Origin: Firmicutes bacterium UBA5449
GTDB taxonomy: Bacteria > Bacillota > SHA-98 > UBA4971
NCBI GenBank assembly: GCA_002424305.1
Contig: DIQZ01000051.1
Location: forward strand, 73,484-97,559
DNA length: 24,076 bases
Direction: 5' to 3'
In this document: piece after piece, positions 1 through 7,016 of the stretch
Position numbering within the stretch: the stretch's first letter is position 1
How the letters are laid out: each line of letters begins with the position of its first letter
Translations under genes and position numbers: made by a program
Notes under the pieces: model-generated
Databases searched by the model: none
What the model was told of the DNA's origin: nothing
What the model saw: only the letters and a program-made list of their open reading frames with translations

Positions 1-1166
1 AATGTATTAAGGGGCAGCATTCCGATCATCCCCAGACCGGCAACACCAAAGGAGGCCAGGGTCCAGGGTAACTGCCAGCCTACTCCACCCATCTCGCTGA
101 CATTTACCTTACCGGTCTGTTTGGCTATGATCCCTGCACTAAAGAAAAGTGTAATCTTGAGAGTAGAGTAACTGATCATATGGAATATGGCCCCGGCTAA
201 ACCCCAGGGGTGTAATGTGAAAGCACCCAGGAGAATATATGAGAGCTGACTGATAGTATGATAGGCCAACCGCCTCTTCAAGACATCCTGCTGCGTAGCG
301 ATGATAACCCCTGTCAAAATAGTAAAGGCTGCTACCCACGGGAGAACACAACTCATACCCATCTGTGCCATGAGCTCATGCCCGAAAACAGAGTAGACTA
401 CCCGCAAAATCCCATAAACACCTGAATAAACTACTGCTACAGCGTGCAACAAGGCACTTACCGGAGTGGGGGCTACCATAGCCGCCGGCAACCAGCGATG
501 CAATGGAATCATGGCTGCTTTTACACCAAACCCTGCTACAAACAACGCTAATAACCAACATAATCCCGGCCTAAGACCTCCGGCTGCCAACAGAGGCCCA
601 CCGGCAAAATCCAGGTTACCTGCCAAGCCATATGTAATAACTATGGCTACTAAGATAGCACCGGCACCGGACAGACTGTAAATAATATACTTAAGGCCGG
701 CCTTCATAGCTTCTTCATTGCGCTCATGAATAACCAAAGGATATGTAGCAAAGGTGAGCAGTTCATAAAACAAATATAGAGATAACAGATTACCGGAAAA
801 AGCTACTCCCAATGTCACACTGAAAGCCAGAAGAAAATATGTATAATAAGTCCGCTGTCTTTTCTCTCCTGCCATATATCCAAAAGAATAGACCGCAGCA
901 AAAAGCCACAAGGTCGAAACTATCAATCCAAAGACAGCCCCTAAAGGATCCGGGTGCAAACTCCACGCCAACCCCGCCATCTCACCGGCTATCCTGATAG
1001 TCCGGCCTTCTAATACCGCACCTGCCACCCTCCAGCTAAAAACAGTGCCGGCAACACAAAAAAGCATTGCAACTATGTTACGCAAGCGGCTGCTTGCCCG
1101 AGGCATTAAGGCTATAACCAACCCTCCGACCGCACCGCTCAGTAGAGCCAAAACCACATCGCTCAT
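1..1166 (-). CDS. Second MrpD/NuoL-like proton-conducting antiporter subunit, partial at 3' end
   Basis: This is a polytopic membrane protein of the proton-translocating NADH-quinone oxidoreductase/Mrp antiporter family (Proton_antipo_M). I translated it from the ATG at 1166. An AGGAGG lies 9 bases upstream, and the frame stays open to the window edge, giving about 388 codons. Seen: the ELL motif in the segment LYLFYELLTFATYPLVIH, GFGVKAAMIPLHRWLP (the lysine of the conserved channel helix), APTPVSALLHA, and a late HMISYSTLKITLF segment with another conserved lysine. Unlike the preceding MrpD, it has HAVAVVYSGVYG where MrpD has GLGVKGYM, so it is closer to NuoL/MrpA-N/HyfB-type subunits. It follows mrpD by 24 bases and is the last visible gene of the operon. 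It probably forms an additional ion channel of the same complex. The C-terminus is outside the window. Confidence 0.9.
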   Translation of the reverse strand, partial: MSDVVLALLSGAVGGLVIALMPRASSRLRNIVAMLFCVAGTVFSWRVAGAVLEGRTIRIAGEMAGLAWSLHPDPLGAVFGLIVSTLWLFAAVYSFGYMAGEKRQRTYYTYFLLAFSVTLGVAFSGNLLSLYLFYELLTFATYPLVIHERNEEAMKAGLKYIIYSLSGAGAILVAIVITYGLAGNLDFAGGPLLAAGGLRPGLCWLLALFVAGFGVKAAMIPLHRWLPAAMVAPTPVSALLHAVAVVYSGVYGILRVVYSVFGHELMAQMGMSCVLPWVAAFTILTGVIIATQQDVLKRRLAYHTISQLSYILLGAFTLHPWGLAGAIFHMISYSTLKITLFFSAGIIAKQTGKVNVSEMGGVGWQLPWTLASFGVAGLGMIGMLPLNT

Positions 1167-1190
1167 ATGCCAAATCCTCCTCGCACACCC

Positions 1191-2687
1191 CTACATGCTC
1201 CCTAAAAGCTCAAGCGCCGCCCCCTTCGCTAACTCAAGAAACGGCCCGGGTAATACACCCAAGATCACCACACCGGCTGCCAGTAAAACCAATGCAATCC
1301 GCTGTGGCACACCAGGATCCTGCCAATCCTCCACCGGCGCCGGCTCAAAATAAGCGATCCGAATCATGGGAAAAAGGTAAGCTGCACAAAGCACGCTCCC
1401 TGCGATGATTACCACTGCAGCCAGTGAGCCACCTGCCTCCAGACTCCCGGATAGAAGGTACCATTTGCCGATAAAACCTGAAAATAACGGTATACCGGCC
1501 AGGCCCAGACTGCCTATGGTGAAAACCGCCATAGTTATCGGCATTTTCTTACCGATACCTGCCATTTCGCTAATCCGATGCTTGCCGGTAGTAGTGATAA
1601 TCGCTCCTACCGCCAAGAATAGACCGGACTTTATCACCGCATGACTTGCCATGTGAAACAGTGTACCAGTAAGGCCACTTGCGTTCGCAAAACCCAATCC
1701 CAAGAACACATATCCAACCTGCGCAACAGTGGAAAACGCCAACCTACGCTTGAGCTCGTCTTGAGCCAGAGCCAATATGGACCCGGCAATGATTGCAATC
1801 ATACCTAGCAGTACCAGTATCCGGTGCATGGCAAATTCCCGCATTAAAGTAGTGCCAAATACGTTATATAGCACCTTGGTAAAACAAATCATATACCCTT
1901 TAACTCCTAACCCTGACAGGATTGCACTGGCAGGTGACGGAGCTGTAGAATGGGCATCAGGCAGCCAGACATGTAATGGGAAAAGAGCTGCTTTTACGCC
2001 AAATCCCACCAATAGAAAACTAGCCGCCATCCACACCACATGGGGATAGTCTCGCCAAACTCGGCCAAGCTCTTGAGAAGCCAATCCCATATTCAAATGT
2101 CCGGTGATAATGTACAAAAAGCCGATACCACCGAGGATAAGAGCAGAGCCTAGTGTTGCAAGGATCAGATAATTGAAAGCTGCTTCGGCTGCCCGAGGAT
2201 GATTACGAGCGCTTACCAGACCACAGCAACTTAAGGTAGCTACTTCCACCAGGACAAACACATTAAAAAGATCAGAAGTCACAGCCATACCTGCCAGGGC
2301 TCCACTGAGCAAGAGGTAAAGCACGTAAAACCGAGTGGTTTGGGCAGAACCACCCACCTCATGGGTCAAGTTGTCGACCCCAAAGAGAGCCACGGGCAAG
2401 CTGACACCTGCCACCACTAATAAAAAGAAGGCGCCTAAGCTGTCCACCCTTAGTTCTATACCCCACGGGGCAGACCAGCCCCCCATACTATAGATAATGG
2501 GAATCCCTTTTTCTATAAGAATGAGTGAAGCTAAATATCCCGTCCCTAAGAGTCCCAGAACCCCAACGGCTATCACCAGACTCTCCACCAGACGTATCCG
2601 CCGAGCGAAAGTCGGCAAGACAAAGGCGACAAATAGAGGAGCAATGACAACAAAGACCGGTAAGTTAGCTTTTATAGTTGCTGTCAT
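1191..2687 (-). CDS. mrpD: Mrp-type Na+/H+ antiporter subunit D (MrpD/MnhD/MbhH)
   Basis: This is an integral membrane ion-channel subunit of a multi-subunit cation/proton antiporter, 498 aa and close to the usual MrpD length. The family residues for proton translocation are visible: Glu148 in VFVLVEVATLSCCG, Lys232 in GFGVKAALFPLHVWLPDAH, Lys263 in SGLGVKGYM and Lys353 in HMASHAVIKSGLF. Start ATG has an AGAGGTGA site upstream and lies 2 bases after the mrpC stop, so translation is probably coupled. It is followed by a second, NuoL-like paralogue. The same subunit type occurs in Mbh hydrogenases (MbhH), so whether the complex is a free antiporter or part of a larger redox complex cannot be settled from this window. 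Confidence 0.95.
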   Translation of the reverse strand: MTATIKANLPVFVVIAPLFVAFVLPTFARRIRLVESLVIAVGVLGLLGTGYLASLILIEKGIPIIYSMGGWSAPWGIELRVDSLGAFFLLVVAGVSLPVALFGVDNLTHEVGGSAQTTRFYVLYLLLSGALAGMAVTSDLFNVFVLVEVATLSCCGLVSARNHPRAAEAAFNYLILATLGSALILGGIGFLYIITGHLNMGLASQELGRVWRDYPHVVWMAASFLLVGFGVKAALFPLHVWLPDAHSTAPSPASAILSGLGVKGYMICFTKVLYNVFGTTLMREFAMHRILVLLGMIAIIAGSILALAQDELKRRLAFSTVAQVGYVFLGLGFANASGLTGTLFHMASHAVIKSGLFLAVGAIITTTGKHRISEMAGIGKKMPITMAVFTIGSLGLAGIPLFSGFIGKWYLLSGSLEAGGSLAAVVIIAGSVLCAAYLFPMIRIAYFEPAPVEDWQDPGVPQRIALVLLAAGVVILGVLPGPFLELAKGAALELLGSM

Positions 2688-2689
2688 CT

Positions 2690-3067
2690 TTATGTCACCT
2701 CTCTTTTCATCTCCGCTATGCGGCGCGCATCAGTGGTACCGTAAGATTGATATAACCTAATAATGAGTGCTAAGGCGAAAGCGGTAACACTGATACTGAC
2801 TACAATGCCGGTTAACATCAAAGCTGACGGCACCGGATTGATATACGGGGCTCTTGGATTCGCCTCATCGAGTATCGGCACTGCACCCCCTCGAATGTTG
2901 CCTGCTGCAATGAACATGAGGAAAATGGCACTTTCCATAATGTTAATTCCGATCAACTTCTTGAATAAGTTCGAGCGGGTTAGAACAGTTAGGGCGCCGA
3001 TGATAAACAGGATTACGGCAGCAAAGTACGGATAGTTAATTATTAGCTTATCCAGTAATATTCTCAC
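2690..3067 (-). CDS. mrpC: Mrp-type antiporter subunit C (MrpC/MnhC, NuoK-like)
   Basis: Small NuoK-like membrane subunit (125 aa) with three predicted transmembrane helices. Diagnostic stretches are LFKKLIGINIMESAIFLMF, with the conserved glutamate in helix 2, and NPVPSALMLTGIVVSISVTA, the MrpC/NuoK third-helix signature ending in the usual short tail. The start is GTG at 3067, overlapping the mrpB stop codon (GTGA-type 4-base overlap), with GGAGGATG upstream. Known role of the family: it forms part of the membrane arm beside MrpA/D and is needed for assembly and ion transport. Nothing unusual is seen in the protein. Confidence 0.93.
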   Translation of the reverse strand: MRILLDKLIINYPYFAAVILFIIGALTVLTRSNLFKKLIGINIMESAIFLMFIAAGNIRGGAVPILDEANPRAPYINPVPSALMLTGIVVSISVTAFALALIIRLYQSYGTTDARRIAEMKREVT

Positions 3068-3489
3068 GACTCATCCTCCATCATGGTAAAGAACAAGGCA
3101 ACCATAGTACTGGCCACTCTTATGCCGACCCCAAGACCGATGAGAGAAATCAATCCTCCTGAAGACAACGCTCCCAGTTCCCCTAAATCAATTCCCGCCA
3201 GCTTGTTAGCAAGAAAAGGAGCCCCCTTAAAAATGCCAATCATCCCCATGAGTCCATACCAGAGAGTGCCATAACTCTCAACGAGAGTGGTGGCTTTTTC
3301 CGGCACCTTAGCACGGCCCCTTTCCAACCCATAGATGGTAGCAAAAGCAATAAACGCCAATCCCACCACAATACCTCCTGCAAAGGACCCGCCGGGGGAA
3401 ACATGACCATGAAAAATGACATATAACCCATACATCTGAATAAAGGGCAGAAGTAGTGCAGCCACCCGTTTTAGAACAAAATCTCTCAC
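3064..3489 (-). CDS. mrpB: Mrp-type antiporter subunit B (MrpB/MnhB domain protein)
   Basis: Membrane protein of 141 aa matching the MnhB family. It has the hallmark FHGHVSPGGSFAGGIVVG (residues about 27-44) followed by hydrophobic helices and a charged C-terminus MMEDES. The start is GTG at 3489, which overlaps the stop of the upstream MbhE-like gene by 4 bases (ACGTGA), with a GGAGAGGG site upstream. In Mrp and Mbh complexes this subunit (MrpB/MbhF) packs next to the MrpA C-terminal part, which here is encoded just upstream as two separate small genes. Gene order and overlaps indicate translation coupled to its neighbours. Confidence 0.93.
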   Translation of the reverse strand: MRDFVLKRVAALLLPFIQMYGLYVIFHGHVSPGGSFAGGIVVGLAFIAFATIYGLERGRAKVPEKATTLVESYGTLWYGLMGMIGIFKGAPFLANKLAGIDLGELGALSSGGLISLIGLGVGIRVASTMVALFFTMMEDES

Positions 3490-3767
3490 GTTCCACCACC
3501 CTCTCCTTCTGTGGTCTTCAGGGTGATGATCACAGCAAGAACAGCTGTAAACAACACGATAGTCTCGAACATAGTGTCATAAGCCCGATAGTCGAGAACA
3601 ATCGCTGTAATCACGTTGAGGACCCCCGTATCCTCCCGGGCATTTTCAATGTAACGTTGGGCCACCTGGTTATAGGAAGGATTCCCGGACATACCGTAGG
3701 GAGGCAGCTCTGCCACAGCGAGAAGAACTACATGCGTGGCCAGCAGAGTAATAAGAAGTATTATCAT
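3486..3767 (-). CDS. MbhE-like subunit (C-terminal piece of MrpA) of the antiporter
   Basis: A 93-aa membrane protein with an N-terminal helix, an extracytoplasmic loop and a C-terminal helix. The motif TAIVLDYRAYDTMFETIVLF (about residues 54-73) corresponds to the VDFRGFDTxGE motif near the end of MrpA, and this stand-alone form is what is named subunit E in Mbh-type complexes. The first ATG (3767) is oddly placed: the good GGGAGG site lies about 18-20 bases upstream, while in-frame codons before the ATG (ATA AAG ACG AAA ...) could extend the protein by seven residues from a rare ATA start. The stop overlaps the mrpB start. With the upstream DUF4040 gene it replaces the MrpA C-terminus. Confidence 0.85.
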   Translation of the reverse strand: MIILLITLLATHVVLLAVAELPPYGMSGNPSYNQVAQRYIENAREDTGVLNVITAIVLDYRAYDTMFETIVLFTAVLAVIITLKTTEGEGGGT

Positions 3768-3784
3768 AGTACGTAATTTCGTCT

Positions 3785-4036
3785 TTATTCCTCCCTACGA
3801 CTAGTGCGATAAATAGCCACCATCATCAAAACAGTCATGGCGATTCCCGCAGCAGCCTCAGTAATTGCAATATCAGGGGTGTTCATCTGCAGCCACACCA
3901 ATGCCATAATCAGAGTATAGGCTCCATAAACAATGACCGCGTGCAGCAAATCCTTGATGAAATACATGGCCAAAGATGCCACCACCAGGATCAGGAGCAT
4001 CACCATAGTTCCGTAATCGACAGTCGTAAAGCTCAT
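3785..4036 (-). CDS. DUF4040/MbhD-like subunit (MrpA C-terminal domain) of the antiporter
   Basis: An 83-aa protein with three hydrophobic helices, carrying the DUF4040 signature LQMNTPDIAITEAAAGIA (about residues 49-66). This matches the PDxALTExxVG motif of the MrpA C-terminal region and of MbhD. The acidic residues in this motif are conserved in the family and are thought to take part in ion movement. It begins at ATG 4036, just downstream of mrpG, with GGGGTGAG about 11 bases upstream, and precedes the MbhE-like gene by 17 bases. Encoding this part separately from the MrpA channel domain is typical of Mbh-type and of several anaerobe Mrp clusters, and unlike the single large mrpA of Bacillus. 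Confidence 0.88.
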   Translation of the reverse strand: MSFTTVDYGTMVMLLILVVASLAMYFIKDLLHAVIVYGAYTLIMALVWLQMNTPDIAITEAAAGIAMTVLMMVAIYRTSRREE

Positions 4037-4046
4037 GTACTCATAC

Positions 4047-4358
4047 TCACCCCTTAATCACTTTTGTTCCTTCCACAGGATACACCCCGTGAATCAATCC
4101 GGCTTTAGCCACCAGGTGGGTCATGGTCGGGTTAATTGTCCAAAACAGAAGCAGAACAATCACCAATTTAATCCGCAGAACCCAGGTAGGGCTAAGCAGA
4201 AGAAGTCCCAGCCCTGCTAATCCCACACCCAAGGTATCGCCCATACCCACTCCGTGTAGACGAGTATATGGATCGGGTAGACGAAACAACCCTAAGGTAC
4301 CTAAGGCAAATGCACAAAAAGATCCGACAAAACAAAGATTTGCTAAAAACTTAATCAT
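4047..4358 (-). CDS. mrpG: Mrp-type antiporter subunit G (MrpG/MnhG)
   Basis: Small membrane subunit (103 aa, the usual size) with three helices and the clear MnhG signature LGLFRLPDPYTRLHGVGMGDTLG (about residues 22-44) followed by NPTMTHLVAKAG. It starts at ATG 4358 inside the last codons of mrpF (8-base overlap), so it is translationally coupled. In studied Mrp complexes MrpE, F and G form a small sub-module next to MrpA. The gene order E-F-G here is the standard one for that module. Confidence 0.93.
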   Translation of the reverse strand: MIKFLANLCFVGSFCAFALGTLGLFRLPDPYTRLHGVGMGDTLGVGLAGLGLLLLSPTWVLRIKLVIVLLLFWTINPTMTHLVAKAGLIHGVYPVEGTKVIKG

Positions 4359-4662
4359 GGGAACTCACGTCCTCTCCCTCTCCCTTGAATCCGCCTAACC
4401 CGGGCAGTGTGAGCTGCCAATCACCGGGAGTCAGCACGCGTAATATCCAAAGCCCTCCCACAAATCCGCATAATACAAAGACAAATGCCACATCGATAAA
4501 TCCATAGTCGCCTCTCATGAAAGCCATCAATAAAATGATTACACTGACCTTGCTGCTGATAGCATTAATAGAAAGCAGCCGATCAATCACCGTCGGACCT
4601 ATAATCGCTCGTAAGAGCACGATGAGAATCAACACCATGAGACCTATCAGTAGCCACAGCAT
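4351..4662 (-). CDS. mrpF: Mrp-type antiporter subunit F (MrpF/MnhF)
   Basis: Three-helix membrane protein, 103 aa from the chosen ATG at 4662. Family signatures seen: RAIIGPTVIDRLLSINAISS (about residues 18-37) and the FIDVAFVFVLCGFVGGLWILR segment. I chose 4662 because an AGGAGG sits about 7 bases upstream and because the protein then starts directly with the first helix. The open frame could start at 4746, but that would add a non-family N-terminus. It overlaps the end of mrpE by 80 bases, which is long. Together with MrpE and MrpG it forms the small-subunit module of the antiporter. Confidence 0.92.
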   Translation of the reverse strand: MLWLLIGLMVLILIVLLRAIIGPTVIDRLLSINAISSKVSVIILLMAFMRGDYGFIDVAFVFVLCGFVGGLWILRVLTPGDWQLTLPGLGGFKGEGEDVSSHD

Positions 4663-5161
4663 GCTTTGTCCTCCTCTGACTCCAAGTTTCCAGGTGGCTG
4701 ATTTCACGAATGATCTGCCAACTGAATAATTCAGCCGCCGCCTCATCTGTCAACACATGGACAATGAACTGACCGGTTTTGGGATCAATGTCCACAGTCA
4801 CGGTGCCCGGTGTAATGGTTATGCAGTTAGCCAAAAGCACCCTCCCCCAGTTACTTTCAATAGGAGGCCTCATGACTACAAAGACCGGCCCCACCGGTGG
4901 ACTCGACAGTATGATGGTTTTCGCCACGGCGATATTCGATTGAATGATAAACCGAATCAAAGTCATGAGGCAGTGTCCTAAGAGCAGCAGCTCTTCGGCG
5001 GAAAGCAAGCGAGGCAGCCTCGGGCCCAGATCCTGCCAGAACCAAACGGTCATCAGGGCCAGAACAGCTCCGACCAGCAAATGCTGTACATCAACTTCTG
5101 CAGAGATCGCGAGCCAAAACGCCAGTAGCAAGGCAAATAAAACTAAAGATCGCTTGCGCAT
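4583..5161 (-). CDS. mrpE: Mrp-type antiporter subunit E (MrpE/MnhE)
   Basis: Membrane subunit MrpE with N-terminal hydrophobic helices and the diagnostic segment VLLANCITITPGTVTVDID (about residues 108-126). The start at 5161 (MRKRSLVLF...) has a GGAGGG site about 8 bases upstream. The frame continues upstream to 5308, but that would run into the sulP coding region. From 5161 the protein has 192 aa, longer than the roughly 160 aa usual for MrpE. The extra part is a hydrophilic, Arg/Ser/Asp-rich tail of about 30 residues that overlaps mrpF by 80 bases. The tail may be real or the result of a lost earlier stop. MrpE is the least conserved subunit and is a membrane anchor for the E-F-G module. 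Confidence 0.9.
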   Translation of the reverse strand: MRKRSLVLFALLLAFWLAISAEVDVQHLLVGAVLALMTVWFWQDLGPRLPRLLSAEELLLLGHCLMTLIRFIIQSNIAVAKTIILSSPPVGPVFVVMRPPIESNWGRVLLANCITITPGTVTVDIDPKTGQFIVHVLTDEAAAELFSWQIIREISHLETWSQRRTKHAVATDRSHGVDSHRALTSDYRSDGD

Positions 5162-5195
5162 GGTTAAAACCCTCCGTCTACTATCTAAAACATCT

Positions 5196-6734
5196 CTACT
5201 GCAATCTTGACTCATCTTCGGCAGCACCGGCCGTTTGCGCCGCCTCCTGGGAAGCCTTACGCAAGGCGCTTTCCAGTCCTGTGCATACCTGAGACCTACC
5301 CAAATCACCCACCACGCCCATTCTTGTCAACATATGTTGAGGCTTCTTTTTCAGCCCGCCAATGTAGAGAGTCTTACCTTCTTTTTGAAGGCGCTGTGCA
5401 CAATCTCTAAGAACCAAGGCACCGGTTTCATCCATGGTAGGCACGTTAGAGAAGTCCAGAACCAAAAAGGGTTTGCTGGATATCTCCTTTATATGACTCC
5501 TTAGGTTTTCTGTTCCGACAAAAAACAAAGGACCGTCGAAAGTCATCACCTGAACGTTAGGGTGAACCAACATATCAGGAGTCGAAGAACCTTCTCCATA
5601 AACCACCTCGTTGCCACGAGGTGAAGACGCCAGCTCGACAATGACCACAATGGCAGCGAGAACCACGCCCACTGCTACAGCAATCGTGAGATCCTTAACC
5701 ACTGTCAATATGGTAGTAATGGTCATGATTGCTCCATAGCTCCAGCGGGCTTTGGGTATCATTTTCAGGCTTTTCCAGTCAGCTGTACGAACTGAAGACA
5801 CCATGAGAATAGCAGCCAACGAAGCCAAGGGTATACGCTTAGCCACAGGCCCGAAGACCAGGATTATCAGCAATAGAAAAACAGCATGTAGAATACTGGA
5901 AAGACGGGTACGCCCCCCACTGTAGACATTTACGCCTGACCGGGCGACTGCTCCGGAGACTGGAACACCTCCAAGCATAGAGGAGACCAGATTTCCCAGA
6001 CCCTGACCAATAAGTTCTTGGTTGCTATTGTGCTCCGTACCAATCATTCCATCGGTAACCTCTGCTGATAACAGAGCAGAAATGCTACCTAAGAGGCAAA
6101 TTGTGATAGCAGGCATGATTAATTGGCCAATATCTCCAAATGGCATAAGCGCCAATGTCGGCCGAGGCATACCAAAAGGAAGAGCGCCCACTACGTGAGG
6201 GCTATGTATAAGAAGCTCATTCATGAGAAGACCTACGATAAGGCCTACTAGTGATTCAGGCACCTGTTTGAAAAATCGTAATGCCAAAATAATTACCATG
6301 GTAGTAATTAGAGTGATAGAAGGTGTTTGCAAAGCAGCATCTATTGCTGTCATGAAGAACAAGATGGATATACCATTGGTAAAACCGGCAATCACAGGCT
6401 GGGGAAGATACTTAACAAACTTGCCTAACCGCAAAAGACCTAAAAGCACTTGCATAAGACCGGCCAATGCACCGGCCAAAAACATCCCACTTACCCCATG
6501 CTTACTGACAACACTAACCAAAACCACTGTCATTGCGCCGGTAGGCCCGGTAATCTGTACACCGCAACCGCCAAATACAGCCGCTGTCAGACCACCGAAA
6601 ATCGAAGCATATAAACCAGCTACAGCTCCTGCCCCACTCGCAATGCCAAAGGCCAGAGCCAGAGGAAGAGCTACAACTGCTGCGGTGGCTCCTCCTATCA
6701 CATCACCGCGCACACGCTGCCACCGGAATTTCAA
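5196..6734 (-). CDS. SulP/SLC26-family anion transporter with C-terminal STAS domain
   Basis: A 512-aa secondary anion transporter (sulfate, bicarbonate or another anion). The N-terminal part carries the SulP entry motif VRGDVIGGATAAVVALPLAL and the core segment ITGPTGAMTVVLV, which resembles the SGPTGPMTV of Na+-dependent bicarbonate transporters such as BicA. Many transmembrane helices follow. The last about 115 residues are a STAS domain (FDGPLFFVGTENL ... VLDFSNVPTMDETGALVL). I place the start at the TTG at 6734, because GGGGTGA lies just upstream and because the open frame beyond it runs through a riboswitch and terminator. The mrpE start is 34 bases downstream, so this is the first gene of the antiporter operon. 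Bicarbonate or sulfate as the substrate, driven by the Na+ or H+ gradient the neighbours manage, is an inference. Confidence 0.9.
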   Translation of the reverse strand: MKFRWQRVRGDVIGGATAAVVALPLALAFGIASGAGAVAGLYASIFGGLTAAVFGGCGVQITGPTGAMTVVLVSVVSKHGVSGMFLAGALAGLMQVLLGLLRLGKFVKYLPQPVIAGFTNGISILFFMTAIDAALQTPSITLITTMVIILALRFFKQVPESLVGLIVGLLMNELLIHSPHVVGALPFGMPRPTLALMPFGDIGQLIMPAITICLLGSISALLSAEVTDGMIGTEHNSNQELIGQGLGNLVSSMLGGVPVSGAVARSGVNVYSGGRTRLSSILHAVFLLLIILVFGPVAKRIPLASLAAILMVSSVRTADWKSLKMIPKARWSYGAIMTITTILTVVKDLTIAVAVGVVLAAIVVIVELASSPRGNEVVYGEGSSTPDMLVHPNVQVMTFDGPLFFVGTENLRSHIKEISSKPFLVLDFSNVPTMDETGALVLRDCAQRLQKEGKTLYIGGLKKKPQHMLTRMGVVGDLGRSQVCTGLESALRKASQEAAQTAGAAEDESRLQ

Positions 6735-6792
6735 AAAAATCACCCCGTATATAGTAGTGGTACCAAATTGTACGGCGGCGAACGCTGCCGAC

Positions 6793-6852
6793 AAAAAAAG
6801 CGTAGGCAAAGTCCCACCGGGGCTAAGACACAACGCTTGGACCACTCCTACG
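6793..6852 (-). terminator. Intrinsic terminator / expression platform of the c-di-AMP riboswitch
   Basis: On the minus strand CGTAGG (6847-6852) pairs with CCTACG (6801-6806), and GTCC (6839-6842) pairs with GGAC (6811-6814). The second arm is followed by C and then seven T (6793-6799). The first arm is part of the 3' end of the riboswitch aptamer, so aptamer folding and this hairpin compete for the same bases. An alternative shorter hairpin, AAGCG/CGCTT, uses the same T-run and would not compete. Which one terminates decides whether the ligand switches the operon on or off. Confidence 0.75.
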
Positions 6853-6952
6853 GGGTTAGCTGACGGGTTCGGGCACCCAAGTTGCCCTACCTGATATTCA
6901 GGATTCACCCCAATTAAGGGATCCCCCGTTTCCTATTGTGGAATTCGGAGAT
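6844..6952 (-). ncRNA. c-di-AMP riboswitch (ydaO-yuaA family) in the leader of the SulP-Mrp operon
   Basis: Read on the minus strand, the leader contains the ydaO consensus blocks in order: TCTCCGAATTCC (with the CCGAA bulge), GGAAACGGGGGATCCC, TTGGGGTGAATC, the small hairpin CTGAATATCAG, GTAGGGCAACTTGGGTGCCC, and finally GAACCCGTCAGCTAACCCCG with TAGGAG closing P1 against CTCC. This family binds cyclic di-AMP and usually controls osmolyte, K+ and cell-wall genes. It stands directly upstream of the terminator and the SulP start. I recognised it from sequence blocks; no covariance model was run. Confidence 0.92.
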
Positions 6953-6988
6953 AACGTACATTTTGTGTTAAGACAAATCACAATTGTA

Positions 6989-7016
6989 AGTGTATCACAA
7001 AACCTACCGAAGTCAA
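6989..7016 (-). promoter_or_regulatory. Candidate sigma-A promoter of the SulP-Mrp operon
   Basis: On the minus strand TTGACT (7011-7016) and TACACT (6989-6994) are separated by 16 bases. A start site about 6-8 bases further on would place the transcript start some 30 bases before the riboswitch. The -35 is good, the -10 moderate. Confidence 0.55.

Noticed and set aside
5162..5308. Upstream extension of mrpE to 5308
   Set aside because: It overlaps the end of sulP and a good start with GGAGGG exists at 5161.
6223..6894. 223-aa plus-strand frame
   Set aside because: It is the shadow of the SulP gene, rich in Pro/Thr/Lys as typical for the antisense of a membrane protein.
6735..6908. N-terminal extension of the SulP frame to a GTG at 6908
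   Set aside because: The extra 58 residues are unlike the family, there is no ribosome binding site at 6908, and the bases form the riboswitch and terminator.
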